From NCBI RefSeq assembly GCF_905404315.1, contig NC_066286.1, forward strand, positions 4,471,501 through 4,535,500: a stretch of DNA of 64,000 nt. Reading direction: 5' to 3'. Source of the DNA: Leptidea sinapis. Taxonomy: Eukaryota > Arthropoda > Insecta > Lepidoptera > Pieridae. A program made the translations under genes and the position numbers. This document shows positions 11,726-22,659 of the stretch, piece by piece. Positions within the stretch are counted from its first letter, which is position 1, and every line of letters begins with the position of its first letter. Below the pieces are notes generated by a model. That model saw only the letters and a program-made list of their open reading frames with translations. It did no database searches and was not told the DNA's origin.

Positions 11726-11885
11726 ATACCAGCTTCTAATGTCACTGTGATGGGATCGACCAGCAGTGTCATCCATGGTCTGCCGCAGCTAGATAGTGAC
11801 CAGGATCTTGGTTGGCTAGCTTGTTGGGCCAGTAATGATGTTGGAAACCAGCGGGAACCGTGTCTCTTCAGGATAATGCCTGCAG
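11726..11885 (+). CDS. Sidestep-family receptor, exon d (second half of the membrane-proximal Ig domain)
   Basis: The acceptor tattttgcag|at and donor cctgcag|gtgatt bracket IPASNVTVMGSTSSVIHG..., then LGWLACWASNDVGNQREPC and LFRIMPA. The cysteine of LACWASN pairs with the one in exon c, and VGNQ..PC.F.I is a run I recognise from Sidestep-family proteins. NVT is a possible glycosylation site. It enters in phase 0 and leaves one base. Confidence 0.87.
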
Positions 11886-12288
11886 GTGATTTGTCCTAAA
11901 GAGAGAAGCATCACAACTTCACTTAGATGTGATGCTCACTTCCAACAACCCCAGTGTTCATTTTTCGCATACTATCGAGGGCATATTGAAATTCATACAA
12001 CAATTTCTCCTCACGCACAACAATTTTAACACGTGGTAGAAGTGGCCCTTTCAGAAGAATTAATTACCGCAATAGTAAATTTCAAGAGAATTGGTTATAG
12101 TATATTTGTCCCTTCATCTTGTCTCTTCTTAATATTAATTTATTATATCATAAAGATTTAGTTAATAAAGCTGCTAAAGACATTTAGTTAAATTAAAAAC
12201 CTAAAAAAAAGTAGTTTTCCCAACCACTCGTCTCATTCAAATAAAATAAGAACATCCAATCCATAAACGAATGTTTCTTTTTACGCAG

Positions 12289-12449
12289 CTTATCCTGAAC
12301 CACCAAATAACTGTGAGGTGGAAGATGGGTTTATCCGGTGCGAGCCTGGCCATGATGGCGGTTTGCCACAGCGCTTCATCCTAGAGGCGTTGGAGGTACG
12401 CCAGCACGAACCTGTTCGGAACCAACTAGACGCCACCATGAACGACCAG
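12289..12449 (+). CDS. Sidestep-family receptor, exon e (first part of the FN3-like domain)
   Basis: The acceptor ttacgcag|ct and donor gaccag|gtgagg flank AYPEPPNNCEVEDGFIRC, EPGHDGGLPQRFILEALEVR and ...NDQ. 'PEPP.NC' followed by 'GxDGGLPQxF' is, to my reading, the hallmark of the membrane-proximal FN3-like domain of Sidestep proteins. The split alanine codon from exon d is completed and the exon ends on a codon boundary. Confidence 0.88.
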
Positions 12450-13269
12450 GTGAGGTGGTGGTATCGTCAGCAGCACACCAAAACCAAGCAGCACTGATGA
12501 TCTGCTTAGGGTCGGTGTCGCAATAGTTATAATCACTGACTCTCACGACAGTACCCCTGATTCAATCCTCGCCCGCCACTCACCAATGTGTTTTGAAAGA
12601 AAGAAAGAAAGAAAAATATTTATTTCACAAAACACTCACAGGATATACTTAATATAAAAAGATAAAAGTACAAAACAAACCGAAAAAGAGCGTATTTTAA
12701 TAGTAATTGGTTTAATATTAGAGTTCCTGTGCAGTGCAGGAAATGAGTCACCGACTCAGGATTATCGTGCCACGGCCGTGGCTGTGAAACAGCACTGATT
12801 TTCAGCGGTGCCCGTTTAACTTTGGAGAAACAGTGCGCTCAACATATAATAAATAACACCTTATAATAATATATACATAAATCTCAATAAAAAAAAGTCG
12901 GTAGTAAAATATTAGATGTTTTTGTAGTATTGAAAGAAACATATAACTATAATACTGGACTACACCTATATTTTCACCACCAATGCTCCCAAAACTGATC
13001 TTGTTTTGTCGTTCCAAGAATCCTTACTTACATCTCTGACGAAAATTTTTGACGTTTCGTAATTCACGAGGAGGAGGTGAAAGTTTATTCCAGCATTTGG
13101 TTGCAATGTACCGAAAACTTCCTTTAAATGCAGCACTATGGTGTTATAAGACACCCAGTCCACATTGCGACGCTCTTGTTAAATAAGTGGCGTTGAGTTA
13201 CGCTTTTGGGTTTTCATATTTCTGTTTCTGTATATATTCAGTTGTAAGTTAATCCGTCGCTTTATAATT
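12450..13269. other. Intron with a GAAA microsatellite
   Basis: It contains a short (GAAA)n tract at about 12594-12614. No exon or gene is supported, and the minus-strand open frames at 12802-13163 have no recognisable domain. Confidence 0.45.
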
Positions 13270-13602
13270 TTTTTTATGCCAATACGGGACGAGACGAGCA
13301 TGACGTTCAACGACGACTGATGATTATTGATACGCCCTGCCCATCACAATGCGCAGTGCCTTTCAGGATTATTGAAAAATCCAAAAACTAAGCGGCACTA
13401 CAATTGCGCTCGTCACCTTGAGACATAAGATGTTAAGTCTCATTTGTACAAGTTAGTTGTGTCCCAGTAATAACACTAGCTACGGCGCTCTTCAGACCGA
13501 AACACAGTAATGCTTACACATTACTTCATCACGGCAGAAATAGGCGTCGTTGTGGTACCCAAAATCTAGCCGGCCTCCTGTGCAAAGGAGCCTCCCACTG
13601 GT
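13270..13602 (-). repeat. Family A 300-bp repeat, near full length
   Basis: It runs from the A-tail end (tttttatgccaatacgggacgag on plus) to cctcccactggt, with a roughly 15-bp insertion (acaagttagttgtgt) in the middle. It is intronic. Confidence 0.65.
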
Positions 13603-14451
13603 AAGATCGAAAACTCTGTTGTGATTCCTCTGGTGTTCAATAAGAGTTCTGCGGTGATCACTGATCATCGGGTAACCATATGTTTGCTCCTCTGTCCTTC
13701 TCTTGACTTAACAAACATCTACACTTTAGGGCTCAATGATTCTAAATAATAATAATAATACTATCTATCTTGAAAATAATATAGCACTTTGTATTATCTA
13801 CACCCCTTAGGGCTCACTTCAGATTCCAGTTGTAGTATCTATCTCGAAAATAATAAAACACCATGTCTCATCCCAAGATAATACCAGCACTCGATGCTAG
13901 GTAGTATCTGTCTCGTAAAGAAAAAATACATTATCTCATCATAAGCTAAAAATCATACTCGATGCTAAAAGAAGCCAGCGTCTAGTAGAACATGAATTTC
14001 AAACCTTCCACCTCCAGGGATATCTTCAGAAGCGATAAGGATCCATGAAGGAGTTGATCTTTGGAAGGTGCTGTTACATAGATAACCAGTGGCAACCCTC
14101 CTTTAGCCCACTGCAGATATTTTTCCGCCGCCACTTCATTTATGTTTTAGATGCAGCTTATGGTTTTGTTTAATAGAAACAAAATTACTGCAGATAAAAA
14201 GCTTAGTAGTTTTCTATGGTAGTTTAGTTAACCTAAACTACTTTTCAATTTGAGAACCCATTTTGTATTTAATTTACAAGCCTTATTTACTTATTTATAA
14301 CACACATCATTTATCAAAATAATTTAAGTGTCTTAACGTTTTGATTCGACTTTTCTTCTATTGGCGTGGAAGATACATTTTGGATTTAATTTTGGATATA
14401 TTTAATATCTACTATAGCAAAAATAAAATTAATATCATACGAATTTCTCAG
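13603..14451. other. Intron, no feature recognised
   Basis: Intronic sequence with a short AAT microsatellite near 13745 and a loosely repeated unit (aaaataata, about 13745-13960). No exon is supported. Confidence 0.4.
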
Positions 14452-14650
14452 GGTATTTCTGGACGGGGTCTTACAGAAGCAGTCTACCGGGCTAGCAATG
14501 AAGTGACTCCCCAATTTCCTCTGGATGCTTTATCACCTGGACGATACACATTCCTGATATATTCGGAGACGCCACGAGGAAGGTCACTCCGACCAGCTGC
14601 CTTGCACAGCATTCCGATACGAAATTTTGAAGCAGAAGTTGATTCACCAG
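14452..14650 (+). CDS. Sidestep-family receptor, exon f (rest of the FN3-like domain)
   Basis: The acceptor gaatttctcag|gg and donor tcaccag|gttaga bound GISGRGLTEAVYRASNEV..., FPLDALSPGRYTFLIYSETP and RGRSLRPAAL.... 'L.PGRYTFLIYSETPRGRS' is a typical FN3 E-F-G strand signature (L..G..Y.f.iya.n..G.S). It continues exon e in phase 0 and leaves one base. An open frame extends upstream but the acceptor defines the exon. Confidence 0.85.
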
Positions 14651-15110
14651 GTTAGACTGTATTTGTATTTTAGGATTTGTTTTATAATATTCAAAATAAA
14701 TCCGATCATTATATTTAAATACTATAAAATTTTTCAGATCTTATATTTTAAAGTTCATTCTGTTTTTGCCTCTCGTATTCTAATAAATACTTTTTGATCA
14801 ATAATAATTCGTATATTATGTAAATTTCTAAAATCAGATAATATAAATACATAAAATACATTAACATAATATTCTTGATAATATTAATTTGGGTAGGTTC
14901 TGTATTAAAAAAAAATTATCAAAATTTGTTATATATATATATTATTTTCTATAACTTTAGTCATTGTATAATCTTGGTAACATTTTATACCGATATAAAA
15001 AGAAAAAGTTGTTAAAAAAACAATGGTTGGTGTATATAAATTTATGAGAACTAATTAAGTAAGGCTAGGTTACTTATAAGGATTTTCTTATCACCTTGCA
15101 CTCATTTTTT

Positions 15111-15255
15111 ACCAGTGGGAGGCTTCTTTCAGGATAAGAGTGTGAAGTATGTGATACCCTCGATACCTTTTCCGTCGTGACGCAGAAACACGCAAGCATT
15201 AAATGTTTTGGTTTGAAAGGCGCCGCAGCTAGTGAATTAAATGGATTAATGAGGC
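15111..15255 (+). repeat. Family A repeat, strongly diverged 5' half
   Basis: It starts accagtgggaggcttc and continues through a decayed ggcgccgcagctagtgaatt. The 3' half is missing. The divergence suggests an older insertion than the other copies. Confidence 0.5.
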
Positions 15256-15279
15256 TTTGGCCGAGTTGCATTATATTAG

Positions 15280-15584
15280 CTGTTAAAGTAAAGGTTTAAC
15301 GCGCTGACCTTAACAAAGTCTACGAATGTGTTGCGCCATCGTATGCCTTGGCATAGTTAAAGTTAAAGTTAAAAAGTGAAATATCAAGTTAATATCGAAT
15401 ATTTATTTAAAACTTTTGACATATCCCTATTAACATTAATTAATAGCTATTTAACATTACCTATAGCTTTAACCGGCGAATATTGGATGGTTACGGTTAA
15501 GAGTTATAGCTATTACAACATTTTTTGCTACACCAGTCCTTTAACATGTTTATTATTGTTAAATGTATTGGGTGCAACCCAGCC
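15280..15584 (-). repeat. TIR element (MITE), copy of the one at 60571-60910
   Basis: Its reverse complement begins ggctgggttgca and then follows the 60571-60910 element block by block (for example caaaagttt.aaataaatattc, ctatgccaaggcatacgatg). The distal TIR appears lost. It is intronic in the receptor gene. Confidence 0.55.
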
Positions 15585-15761
15585 TTACCCTTATTTGTCA
15601 AGAATTACGAGCAGCAATGCATTGTATGGGGCAGGGCATGTTATTTGCCATCAGGTGAAAGAATTGCTTGTCACATCACATAAAAAAGCAATTTTGAAGT
15701 CCACGCAGACAAAGTTGTACGCTCGCGTCATTTAAGTTTATTGTCTCAATTATTATTATTT

Positions 15762-16080
15762 TTTTATGGAAAAGGAGGACAAATGAGCGTACGAGTCACC
15801 TGGTGCTACGTGATCACCACCGCCCACATACTCTTGCAACATCAGAGGAATCACAGGAGCATTGCCGGCCTTTAAGGTTAAATTGTACGTTTTTTAAGGT
15901 ACGAGAAAGTTCCTTGAAAACCGCACTGTGGAGGAACGCCAAACATCCACATGGCGGAGATGATATTCCGATTTGTGGCGTGTCATGCGAAGGTGGAATA
16001 CGGTGGCAGGAATAAGGTCAAGCAGTTCTTCGAAACACTCTCCATGATAGATGCGGTAGAAGACACACAACGAAGCGGCT
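15762..16080 (-). repeat. LINE 3' end (family B)
   Basis: On the minus strand it ends in ...tcctccttttccataaaaaaa (A tail at about 15762). It matches the C-terminal coding and 3' sequence of the LINE at 62515-63605, including the regions that encode TTRHK and LWNELP there. It is intronic and 5'-truncated. Confidence 0.6.
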
Positions 16081-16165
16081 ATTATTTAAAAACAGCTATA
16101 GAAATATCTTTATGACTATTAAGTTGAGTAAATAACTTTAACTGATATGGTAAATATTTTAACAG

Positions 16166-16340
16166 ATTCTCTTCAAACAATGACGCCACCTCCTCCTCAA
16201 GCGGTCAGTCCAGACAACAGCGTAGCCTTGCTCGTGGGCGCGTCACTAGCTCTAGTGCTTTTAACAATATTGACAACACTCTGCGTGTCGATTGTTGTAA
16301 TGTGCAAAAAAAAATCCCGGCCAAGACAAACGGAGGAAAG
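16166..16340 (+). CDS. Sidestep-family receptor, exon g (transmembrane exon)
   Basis: The acceptor attttaacag|at and donor gaggaaag|gtaatt enclose a short extracellular stalk (DSLQTMTPPPPQAVSPDNS) and a single hydrophobic helix, VALLVGASLALVLLTILTTL plus CVSIVVM. A stop-transfer cluster CKKKSRPRQTEE follows. Type I membrane topology follows from its position after the FN3 domain. The entering split codon gives aspartate and two bases are left for exon h. The proline-rich stalk fits a spacer between FN3 domain and membrane. Confidence 0.87.
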
Positions 16341-16359
16341 GTAATTTTCTTTACATTTA

Positions 16360-16781
16360 TCTTATTCATAAAATTCTCGTGTCCCGGTGATTGTTACCAA
16401 ACCCCTCCGAAACAGCTAAACCACCACAGCCAGGTAGGTCTGAGAATCGGCCAACATCTATTTTTCATAACCCTAAATGATAAAGGTCACCCACGCCTTA
16501 ATATTTTTTGACAATTCTATTACTTTTATTTTATTATTCAGTCTACAATAAACACCTATTTTTGTATCGCGATTTTAATATTATTCTATTCCATCCACAG
16601 ATACGCAATTGAGTTGCAAGATTCCAATTGAATATAATAAATTTTGTAGTATGATAAGTTTTATGTACGATGTATTTGGTAGGTCTAAAACGGTCGCCAT
16701 CTATTTTTATACCCCAAAAATTCAAATTATTATTTTTTTTTTTACTTTGATTGGCAATACAACGTTTGCTGGGACAGCTAG
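16360..16781 (+). mobile_element. Helitron-like element starting 20 bp after a splice donor
   Basis: It starts TC (after A; tcttattcataaaattctcg) and ends ...gggacagCTAG. A second copy at 62060-62512 shares motifs gtgtcccggtg, tttgtgtatcgcgattt and caatacaacgtttgctgg. No coding capacity. The termini suggest a Helitron-like element but no strong subterminal hairpin is visible. Confidence 0.45.
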
Positions 16782-16904
16782 CTTATATTATAATAATACA
16801 TATTTGTAGAGAAAAATTATCGACACCATAACACTAACATTACGATGTTATTATTCGTTTTATCTTTCTGAACTTCTACTCTATGTAATATTATGACTTC
16901 TCCG

Positions 16905-16999
16905 TACTATATATATACATACTACTGTACTACTACTATATGTACATACATACACATATGTATTATGTATATATGTACATACTACTATATACATACTAC
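16905..16999. repeat. Low-complexity TACATA-rich tract
   Basis: Imperfect repeats of atgtacatac and tactactata occupy this intronic stretch. Confidence 0.5.
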
Positions 17000-17094
17000 T
17001 CACTGAGCATAAATTCAAGAAATATATTAAATATTGTTTGACAAAGAAGGCTTACTGTAGTATAGAAGATTATATAGTGGATAATGATGTATGG

Positions 17095-17445
17095 TTCTTG
17101 TCTTTTTTCTACGGAAAAGGCGGACAAACGAGCGTACGGGTCACCTGGTGTTAAGCGATCACCACAGCAGAACCCAATTCTCTTGCAACACCATAGGATA
17201 CAGGAGCGTTGCCGGCCTTTGAGGAAGGCGTACGCGCGTTTTTTGAAGGTACCCATGTCGTATCGTCTCGGATACATCGCACAAGGAAGCTCATTTTTTA
17301 TTTTAAGCTCACAGCTTTGTAGTACGTGGAAGAAAGCTCCTTGAAAACCGCACTGTGGAGGTCCGCCACACATCCAGATGGTGGGGTTGATATCTTTATT
17401 TGTGGCGTGTCGTGCGAAGGTGGAATTTGGTTGTGAATGTCTGGT
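17095..17445 (-). repeat. LINE 3' end (family B)
   Basis: This is a second intronic copy, with the A-tail end near 17103 (cttttttctacggaaaagg) and with the segments that encode PRRYDMGTFKK and FLKGRQRSC on the minus strand. It is truncated at the 5' side near 17445. Confidence 0.6.
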
Positions 17446-17489
17446 TCTGAGTAGGCTACCTAAAATTATATTATATTAAATAGTCAAGT

Positions 17490-17645
17490 TGTTATATGAT
17501 TTAAAAGATGGGCTGGGAGTTTTTTTATCAGTTCTTCTCCCTATGCAACCCCTTTACGAACTGATGTAGCTTCATGCCGTTTACCAAGTGTTGTTGCAAT
17601 ATGTTATGTTATTGTCACTCCCTATGGTCAATAAATAAATTTCAA
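17490..17645 (+). repeat. LINE 3' end, TTCTTCTC family
   Basis: It contains gatttaaaagatgggctggg, ttcttctccctatgcaaccc and terminal gtcaataaataaattt. It is related to the 3' ends at 2488-3047, with a matching minus-strand fragment at about 56230-56300. Confidence 0.4.
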
Positions 17646-18122
17646 GCTGTATGTACGGGAACAGAACCGTGAATAGAATGTGCTTAAAACAACTTCTTTC
17701 TGATTTTTTTCTGTACGTATTGAAAATAGCATATATGATTTATAAACTGCTGAGAAAATATTCTTCTATGATGTTTCTATCATAGCTTATTTTTTTTTAA
17801 ATGTAAAATATTATAGTTCGAAAATTGTTCACAAACCTGAGAAAAATTGTATTCAGAGAGATAATTGAATCATTTTTATGTAACGGTTATTAAATAGTTT
17901 AACTATATTTAGTTATTGGTTGATATAAATATCCGAAACAGTTACCTATCAAAAAATAAATGAAATGATTTCATACATTATAGGAGCTGAACTAAATTAG
18001 AAATATTTTAAAATAGCTTTTCTGCACGTTTAAATGTATGAAATAAATGACACAGTTTCGACCCAGTTGTCACACCAATACAAATGCATTTTCCGAGAAT
18101 GTGTAGTACTAATATATATATT
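17646..18122. other. Intron, no feature recognised
   Basis: AT-rich intronic sequence; nothing supported. Confidence 0.45.
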
Positions 18123-18387
18123 GCCTTACAAATAAACTTGGCATAAACTTATACTTGAGAATAAGCCAAGAATTTGCAAAATGTTGACTGTATCGCTGAC
18201 AAGACTGTCAATACAATCATAATTCCGAAGTTTTCCGAATGTCAGGCACCCTTGCAAATAAGCCTTGTAGGAAACGTTATACGTCCGAATAAACCAATCG
18301 TAAGCAAAAACATGTCTATTTGTAAGCATTATGAATATTTTTGGTTTATTCTCTGGTATAACTAAATGCAAATTTTATTTGTAAGGC
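18123..18387. repeat. TIR element with about 50-bp inverted ends
   Basis: The left end gccttacaaataaacttggc and the reverse complement of the right end, gccttacaaataaaatttgc, match and continue to align for about 50 bp (…agaataa.ccaa.aat). The 265-bp unit has no coding capacity and lies 95 bp upstream of the next exon. The flanking target duplication is not clear. Confidence 0.6.
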
Positions 18388-18481
18388 CGCTATATTTTGC
18401 CACAACTGTTCTTCCTTCATTTGCGTTGTTTAATTCTGCTATACTGGTTGATACTTTTGAGTTTTTTCAATTATATTATAG

Positions 18482-18657
18482 TGGGACAAGCAGAAGAAAT
18501 GTTGGTGTATCGATGTACGGCACATCACTATCGCAAAGTATAGTACCGACAGTGGTAGTGAGGGGACACAGAGGTTCGAGAGTGTTAGCAGCTCGTTGGT
18601 CTGGCGTACTTGAGGACACACCACTAGCTGTTCTAGCGTTGGATGCACGACAAAATG
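18482..18657 (+). CDS. Sidestep-family receptor, exon h (cytoplasmic tail)
   Basis: The acceptor ttatattatag|tg and donor caaaatg|gtaact bound SGTSRRNVGVSMYGTSLSQS, IVPTVVVRGHRGSRVLAARW and SGVLEDTPLAVLALDARQN. It is hydrophilic and serine/arginine-rich with no further membrane segment, consistent with a cytoplasmic tail. It completes the split serine codon from exon g and leaves one base. I recognise no domain in it, and its place in the gene rests on phase and order. Confidence 0.75.
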
Positions 18658-18778
18658 GTAACTGAATTGTCAATGTTATATTATTTAGACGACCACGTTA
18701 GTTATATCGTGTGGTGATCTAAGAAAAGATTCCCGTTCGTTAGGTTACTCATACATTTTTTGCCTAGTAGGTTTCAAG

Positions 18779-19092
18779 CCAGTGGGAGGGTCCCTTGCAC
18801 AGGATGCCGGCCAGATTATGGGTACCACAACGGTACCTTTTTCTGCTGTGAAGCAGTAATGTGTAAGCATTACTGTGCTTCTGTCTGAAGGGCACCATAG
18901 CTAGTGAAATTACTGGGCAAATGAGACATAACATCTTATGTCTCAAGGCGACGAGCACAATTATTGTAGTGCCACTCAGAATTGTTGGGTCTCTCAAGAA
19001 TCCTGAGTGGCATTGCATTGTAATGGGCAGGACGTATCAATTACCATCAGCTGAACGTCCTGCTCGTCTCAACCCATATTGTCATAAAAAAA
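18779..19092 (+). repeat. Family A 300-bp repeat, full length
   Basis: A near-complete plus-strand copy from ccagtgggagggtcccttgc to the A tail (gtcataaaaaaa). It is a good reference copy for the family. It lies in the last intron of the receptor gene. Confidence 0.7.
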
Positions 19093-19533
19093 GGTGACAA
19101 CGAGCAACCACATGGTTTTTTTTATGTACATTTATATTAACAATTATAAGTTGTCTCTCTCCTTACATACATACAGTGTTTTTATGTACATTTGTATTAA
19201 CAATTATAATTTGTCACTGAAATTCTCCTAAACAGCTTGCAAATGGATTTTTTCAAATATTTCTGGGATTCGAGTTACAATTTTACACCTGAATTCTAAG
19301 ATTTTTTTATTTATTGACAACTGACAAAATTTGAGCATCCCCAAACTCATAACATTTTTAAATTATGTTGTTTTTATCAAATATTAATCTTTCGATCAAG
19401 AACATTGTTTGTTGGGCCTGCTAGCTAGATTAAAATAAAAGGTTTTAAAAAGTTTTACTTTAATTGAAACAGTTAAAGATTCGAATACCAAGATTTACTT
19501 TGATTTCTTTCTGTAATGTCAATATTGTTTCAG

Positions 19534-19622
19534 CAGATACAGATTCCGGACACAGCGACGGAGACATAAACGAAACCGAATTAATTACGCACGAGAACAT
19601 GGAGACACAAACTGAACCATGA
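19534..19622 (+). CDS. Sidestep-family receptor, last exon (C-terminus)
   Basis: The acceptor region reads tgtttcagcag|at, so either of two adjacent acceptors (after 19533 or after 19536) keeps the frame. The exon encodes (A)DTDSGHSDGDINETELITHE then NMETQTEP and a TGA stop at 19620-19622. The end is acidic, contrasting with the basic juxtamembrane segment. No PDZ-ligand consensus is evident at the last residues. It joins exon h in phase, which supports it as the true 3' coding end. Confidence 0.78.
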
Positions 19623-20290
19623 ATGATTCTCTCTGCTTGTTGTTTTGAGTTGTTTTAAGAATAGTGTGTTGAACTCTTGTCAAAAATTATATTTGTTTTG
19701 TGGAAAGTTTCACTTCTGAAACTTAGGCAACTGTTTGACAGAAGTTAGTTCGTGTTTAAATGGTTGTCGAGAACTAAATATTCCGAATATGATCATAAAA
19801 TGAGATGACTTTTTTCAAATGAAAATGACATACATTTGAATCAGCTGCCGGTCATAGTGTCGGCAAAAGAAGCACTCGAGACGATAAGAAAAAAAAATTT
19901 TTTCCCATTCTTACCTTCATACTGCTGAAACACATAATCACAGACACCATGTCGCGACATGCCACGATACGACATTTTATCTACGATGCCCAGTGATACA
20001 CATAAGATACTGGGTATATATATCCAACAGTTTAATTGCTTCCATTTTTATTAAACCTGCAGTTTGTATAAATCATATTCCTAGACTTTTAGCAGTTCCT
20101 TTTGCTTTAGGTAAGGCAATTCACTCCTTATCCGTGGTCCCCTGTAATGCGACATGCGATACATGGAGGAAAAAATTGAGGCGTTGTAATAAAAGTTTCA
20201 CTTTAATAAAATTTATTAAGATCTTTAGCTAATAACAGAAATAGATACGCTATGTAGCCGTTCAAAAACCACCAGTTACCTATTTCATTA
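19623..20290 (+). other. Probable 3' untranslated region of the receptor gene
   Basis: It follows the stop codon. Candidate polyadenylation signals AATAAA occur at 20190-20195 and 20207-20212, before the TIR element at 20291. Further AATAAA-like motifs lie beyond it (for example near 21145 and 21357), so the transcript end cannot be fixed from sequence alone. Confidence 0.45.
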
Positions 20291-20460
20291 TAGTCCGACA
20301 ACTTCATGCGCGACCGTCCCACGGGGTGACAGACGGTTGCAGGGCGGGGTACTGAAGATGTCAGCGGGTAGCGGGTACCGGCAGTCTCACGCGTTTCCCT
20401 TCCCCGCAACACCACCGTCTGTTACCGCGTGGCACGGTCGCGCACGTAGTTGTCGGACTA
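20291..20460. mobile_element. GC-rich MITE with about 49-bp terminal inverted repeats
   Basis: The left end tagtccgacaacttcatgcg and the reverse complement of the right end tagtccgacaactacgtgcg align for about 49 bp with few mismatches. The unit is flanked by TTA on both sides (20288-20290, 20461-20463), a target duplication of the PIF/Harbinger type. It is much more GC-rich than its surroundings. No ORF. Confidence 0.75.
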
Positions 20461-20463
20461 TTA

Positions 20464-22584
20464 TTTTCCCCCTTCCAAAATAGTACTTAGTACACTATTG
20501 CTTGTAGGCAAAAAGAAGTTCCGCTGTAGTACTTCACGTCCAATAGACATTCCCCACTGGTGTGGGGTTAAAATCTATTTGAATAATATACTACAATATT
20601 CAAACGTTCTGTATATATTAAACATTTTAACGCCACCTATGAAGGCCACCGTTAAAATGTAGACGAGTCTGCATTAGTTTCGAGTATCAAATTTAGTTTG
20701 TCTCCTTATAATAAAAAAATATCTAATATTAGCCATTAATACCAAAGCGTAGTCTAATGCTAGGAACTGTATTATATTATTATAAGCCGAAGTTATTTTA
20801 TTTATTTAATACCGCTGTTATTTGAAAACAGTAGATATTTTTAATTACGGGTATTATTATACATTTCTGTTTCTCTAAGTGTCATTAATGTAAAAAAGAC
20901 ATATTTAAAAATACTTTTTTAAGAATCTAAATGGGTTTTCATATACATTTCCAAATTTTAACATACAATATTTGTATAAATTAGTTCTTAAACTGGCTTT
21001 TCGTTTAGATTACTATGAATATGATCAGGGGCGACAAAAAAATGCCGGAAAAATTATTTTAAAGCTTAACGCGTTCTGATTCGTAAAAAAGTATTTTATT
21101 TAAAAATGTGTGTGATAGTTATGTTACAAGAATATACTACTTAACAATAAAATTTAATATCTCCATTAATAAATATTTTAATGTAAATTTTATACAAAAT
21201 TCTAGGAAATAGTATAAATTTGTAAGCAGACAACTACTTGTAATGTTAAATTACATTGCCTGGAAAAAATATAAATATATTTTGTGTAATTATTTTTAAA
21301 TGGTATGATGTATACGTTTTAGTATCACATTTCATTGTAATGTAAAACTGGTACCTAAATAAATTTATATTTCTTTAAAAATTAAGACTTTTATTAATTC
21401 AGCTATTTAACTTACTGCGTACGAATGCCGACATCGTTCCACTATTTACCATCTGGAGATGTATCATTTATTAAATAAGTAAGTATTTAATTATTATAAT
21501 GAGGAAATTTTTAAGATGAAATAGTAATAGATAAAGCAAACATCAAATATGTTATCATCATATATTATTTTTTATTTATTTATTTATTTGTATAAAGAAA
21601 CTTACAGCTATTTATATTACATAAAAGTATGATAATGTATAAATATTACACTAGCCAAAATAGTTCCTAACGATGCTTATTACATAGTCACTCTATCAAT
21701 TGTTGTGTTATTTAACCTATAATAATAACGGATCGGTTGTTTCTTTCGAGAATATGTAATGGCATGACATTTACCATTTTAATCACTAGAGGACCCGACA
21801 GACGTTGTCCTGTACACACACACGTGTTAAATTTGATAAATCGGTCCAGAACGCGTCCGATCGCTGCTAAATTCAAAGTGCTATTAAATCTGTAATATCT
21901 TCGAAAATATTTATTTAAATCATATGCTGTAAAGGGCCATATAGATCTATATTATATCGACAATGTAGTAATGGTATTTAATTAGATAAGGATTAATGCT
22001 GTATTGGTTAAAAATCGCTTCGAAAATTAGCCATTATTTGTCGTAAAAAGTAAATGAAAAAAAAATGTTATTATGGGATATCCATTAGTGATATACACAT
22101 ACCATAGCGGAGTTTTCTGTAGACTTTTTCAATGTGTACAATACTTAGTAAATTATTTTGATAAATCTCGTAGGGTTCAACCTGCGTTTGCAATGTAAGC
22201 GGAAAAAATGTAAATATTTACGACATCACACTAGAAACCTCAAAAATAACAGTATTTCTCCACTATTCAATAGATGTTATTATACATATAAACCTTCCTC
22301 TTCAATCACTCTATCTATTAAAAAATACCTCACCAAAATCCGTAACGTAGTTTTAAAGATTTAAGCATATATAGGGATATAGGGACAGAGAAAGCGACTG
22401 TGTTTTATACTTATATATTATATTATTATTTATTCTCTTCACGCAGCATTTTATGGAAAGCACAATATAACTTTTTTTTATAAGGGTAAGGTAGGGAAGG
22501 TGTAAGTAAAGTATATCCTGTAGATGAAGCCACAACCTGAGAGCTGAACAAAGCATACAAGATTTTATAAGCGATACGTCACAC
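20464..22584. other. Gene-free AT-rich stretch
   Basis: No gene is recognised. A Helitron-like fragment begins at about 21785 (ctagaggacccgacagacg, minus orientation). Candidate late poly(A) signals for the upstream receptor gene are scattered between 20700 and 21400. Confidence 0.45.
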
Positions 22585-22657
22585 GAACGGTTGGCTCAGT
22601 TGGAAAGAGCGCTCGCACGGAACGCGAGAGGTCACGGGTTCAAGTCCCACATCGTTC
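22585..22657 (+). pseudogene. tRNA-like sequence, probable pseudogene or SINE head
   Basis: Seven acceptor pairs (gaacggt/atcgttc), a D stem (gctc/gagc) and a five-pair anticodon stem (ctcgc/gcgag) can be drawn. The A box tggctcagttgg and B box ggttcaagtcc are intact. The anticodon position would read GGA, but base 33 is C rather than T, the T stem has only three of five pairs, and a serine tRNA would carry a long variable arm. A degraded relative at 59615 shares upstream flank. A working tRNA gene is therefore unlikely. Confidence 0.5.
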
Positions 22658-22659
22658 AT

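Noticed and set aside
12802..13163. Minus-strand small ORFs as genes
   Set aside because: They lie in an intron of the receptor, have no recognisable domain and no homology that I can see.
17084..17344. Plus-strand open frame of 86 codons
   Set aside because: It is the antisense shadow of a family B LINE fragment.
18764..19018. Minus-strand open frame of 84 codons as a gene
   Set aside because: It lies wholly inside a family A repeat; similar frames occur in other copies (5759-5992, 59913-60143), so it is repeat sequence, not a gene.
22585..22657. Functional tRNA-Ser(GGA)
   Set aside because: C at position 33, a poor T stem, no long variable arm and a repeated relative at 59615 argue for a tRNA-derived repeat.
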